This document shows positions 5,314 to 6,343 of a stretch of 6,343 bases of DNA, piece by piece. Under the pieces are notes generated by a model, which saw only the letters and a list, made by a program, of their open reading frames with translations, made no database searches and had not been told where the DNA came from. A program made the translations under genes and the position numbers. Numbering within the stretch: the first letter of the stretch is position 1; the number at the start of each line of letters is the position of its first letter. The DNA is from JASFJH01 sp050117725 (lineage in GTDB: Bacteria > Pseudomonadota > Gammaproteobacteria > AKS1): the NCBI GenBank assembly GCA_050117725.1, contig JASFME010000133.1, forward strand, positions 1 to 6,343, read 5' to 3'.

Positions 5314-6343
5314 CTAGGTGATGACGTCCGGTGCAGTGCGACCGGTGTGTTCGGTGATTCCGGCAAGTTGATCCGCCAGACCAATCAATTCTGCCAGCAG
5401 CTGCTGTGCATCAGCCTGTTGCCGGGCCGGATCGGTTTCAATATCCTCGATATACACGCGCAACGTGGCGCCGCTCGTGCCGGTGCCGGACAGGCGATAG
5501 ATAATCCGCGCGCCATTCTCGAACAGGATCCGCAGCCCCTGGTGCTCACTGACCGAACCGTCCACGGGATCGGTGTAGGCGAAGTCATCGGCGTGGCTGA
5601 CCGTGTAGTTACCCGGCGTTGAACCGGGCAATGATACAAGTTTGTCGCGCACCTGTTGCATGACGGTGTTGGCGCGCTCGTTCTCGACGCCTTCATAGTC
5701 ATGCCGCGTATAGACATTGCGACCATATTCGCGCCAGTGTCCCTGCACGATATTGGCCACGCTTTCATTTCTTGCGGCAAGAATATTCAGCCAGAACAGC
5801 ACCGCCCACAGGCCGTCTTTCTCGCGCACGTGGTCCGAACCCGTGCCGAAACTTTCTTCACCGCACAGCGTGATGCGGCCGGCATCGAGCAGGTTGCCAA
5901 AGAATTTCCAGCCAGTCGGCGTTTCATAACAGTCAATGCCAAGCTTGTGTGCAACGCGATCGGCCGCGGCACTCGTCGGCATCGAGCGTGCGATCCCGGC
6001 CAGTCCCTTCCGGTAACCCGGCACGAGGGGCGCGTTGGCAGCGAGGATGGCGAGGCTGTCACTCGGCGTGACAAAGAACTGCCGGCCGAGGATCATGTTG
6101 CGATCGCCGTCACCGTCCGAGGCGGCGCCAAAGTCGGGTGCCTGCTCAGCAAACAGTGCTTCGACGAGTTCGTGGGCATAGGTCAGGTTTGGATCGGGGT
6201 GGCCGCCACCGAAATCCGTGAGTGGCGTGGCATTGAGGAGATTGTCCGTACCGGCACCGAGCTGTTCGCCGAGCAGACGTTGGGCATACGGTCCGGTGAT
6301 CGCATGCATGGCGTCAAACATGAGGCGGTGGTCATTAGCCAGC
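5314..6343 (-). CDS. pgm: Phosphoglucomutase, PGM1-type, C-terminal portion (runs off right edge)
   Basis: Interconverts glucose-1-phosphate and glucose-6-phosphate in the cytosol, feeding glycogen, nucleotide sugars and polysaccharides. Only the last 342 codons are present; family members are about 540-560 residues, so the N-terminal domain with the catalytic phosphoserine lies outside. The frame stays open past the internal ATG at 6321 (LANDHRL precedes MFDAMHA), so that ATG is not the start. In fragment numbering, the metal-binding loop DGDGDRN has Asp76, Asp78 and Asp80; TGWKFFGNL is at 143-151, CGEESFGTGSDH at 160-171, and the phosphate-binding RLSGTGTSGATLR of domain IV at 283-295. These motifs match the eukaryotic PGM1/Agrobacterium subgroup more closely than the E. 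coli Pgm type. The stop is TAG at 5316-5314, converging with the small exported-protein gene. No terminator is apparent in the 24-base gap. Confidence 0.95.
   Translation of the reverse strand, partial: LANDHRLMFDAMHAITGPYAQRLLGEQLGAGTDNLLNATPLTDFGGGHPDPNLTYAHELVEALFAEQAPDFGAASDGDGDRNMILGRQFFVTPSDSLAILAANAPLVPGYRKGLAGIARSMPTSAAADRVAHKLGIDCYETPTGWKFFGNLLDAGRITLCGEESFGTGSDHVREKDGLWAVLFWLNILAARNESVANIVQGHWREYGRNVYTRHDYEGVENERANTVMQQVRDKLVSLPGSTPGNYTVSHADDFAYTDPVDGSVSEHQGLRILFENGARIIYRLSGTGTSGATLRVYIEDIETDPARQQADAQQLLAELIGLADQLAGITEHTGRTAPDVIT

Overview
The window is a chromosomal stretch of about 6.3 kb, GC-rich and densely coded, most likely from a gammaproteobacterium. This is inferred from the family types: a PpsA close in length to the E. 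coli enzyme, a DUF502 membrane protein, and a small exported protein of a marine-gammaproteobacterial style. No rRNA, tRNA, mobile gene or CRISPR array is visible, so genus cannot be given.

Left to right: (1) the first 29 codons of an unidentified gene leave the window on the minus strand (1-87). (2) A 175-base spacer holds a short 7-bp tandem repeat and an 85-base nested palindromic element that sits just beyond the end of ppsA. (3) ppsA, phosphoenolpyruvate synthase, is on the minus strand (263-2635). (4) A divergent intergenic region leads into a plus-strand class V aminotransferase of the alanine/serine-glyoxylate type (2775-3956), closed by a strong intrinsic terminator (3982-4008). (5) An AT-rich spacer contains a doubtful 45-codon reading frame and weak promoter-like signals, followed by a two-helix DUF502 membrane protein (4241-4870). 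(6) A small exported protein of unknown function follows (4936-5289). (7) It converges on the C-terminal 342 codons of a PGM1-type phosphoglucomutase on the minus strand, which runs off the right edge.

Three genes are central carbon metabolism. The aminotransferase would turn alanine plus glyoxylate into pyruvate plus glycine (or use serine), PpsA would lift pyruvate to PEP, and phosphoglucomutase would link glucose-6-phosphate with glucose-1-phosphate at the glycogen/polysaccharide end of gluconeogenesis. The connection is an inference from neighbourhood; only ppsA and the aminotransferase share a regulatory region. The DUF502 protein and the small exported protein may form a separate transcription unit with an envelope role.

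I see no obvious new multi-gene system. The items most worth a second look are the uncharacterised exported protein, the nested palindrome after ppsA, and the unexplained short reading frame in the AT-rich spacer.
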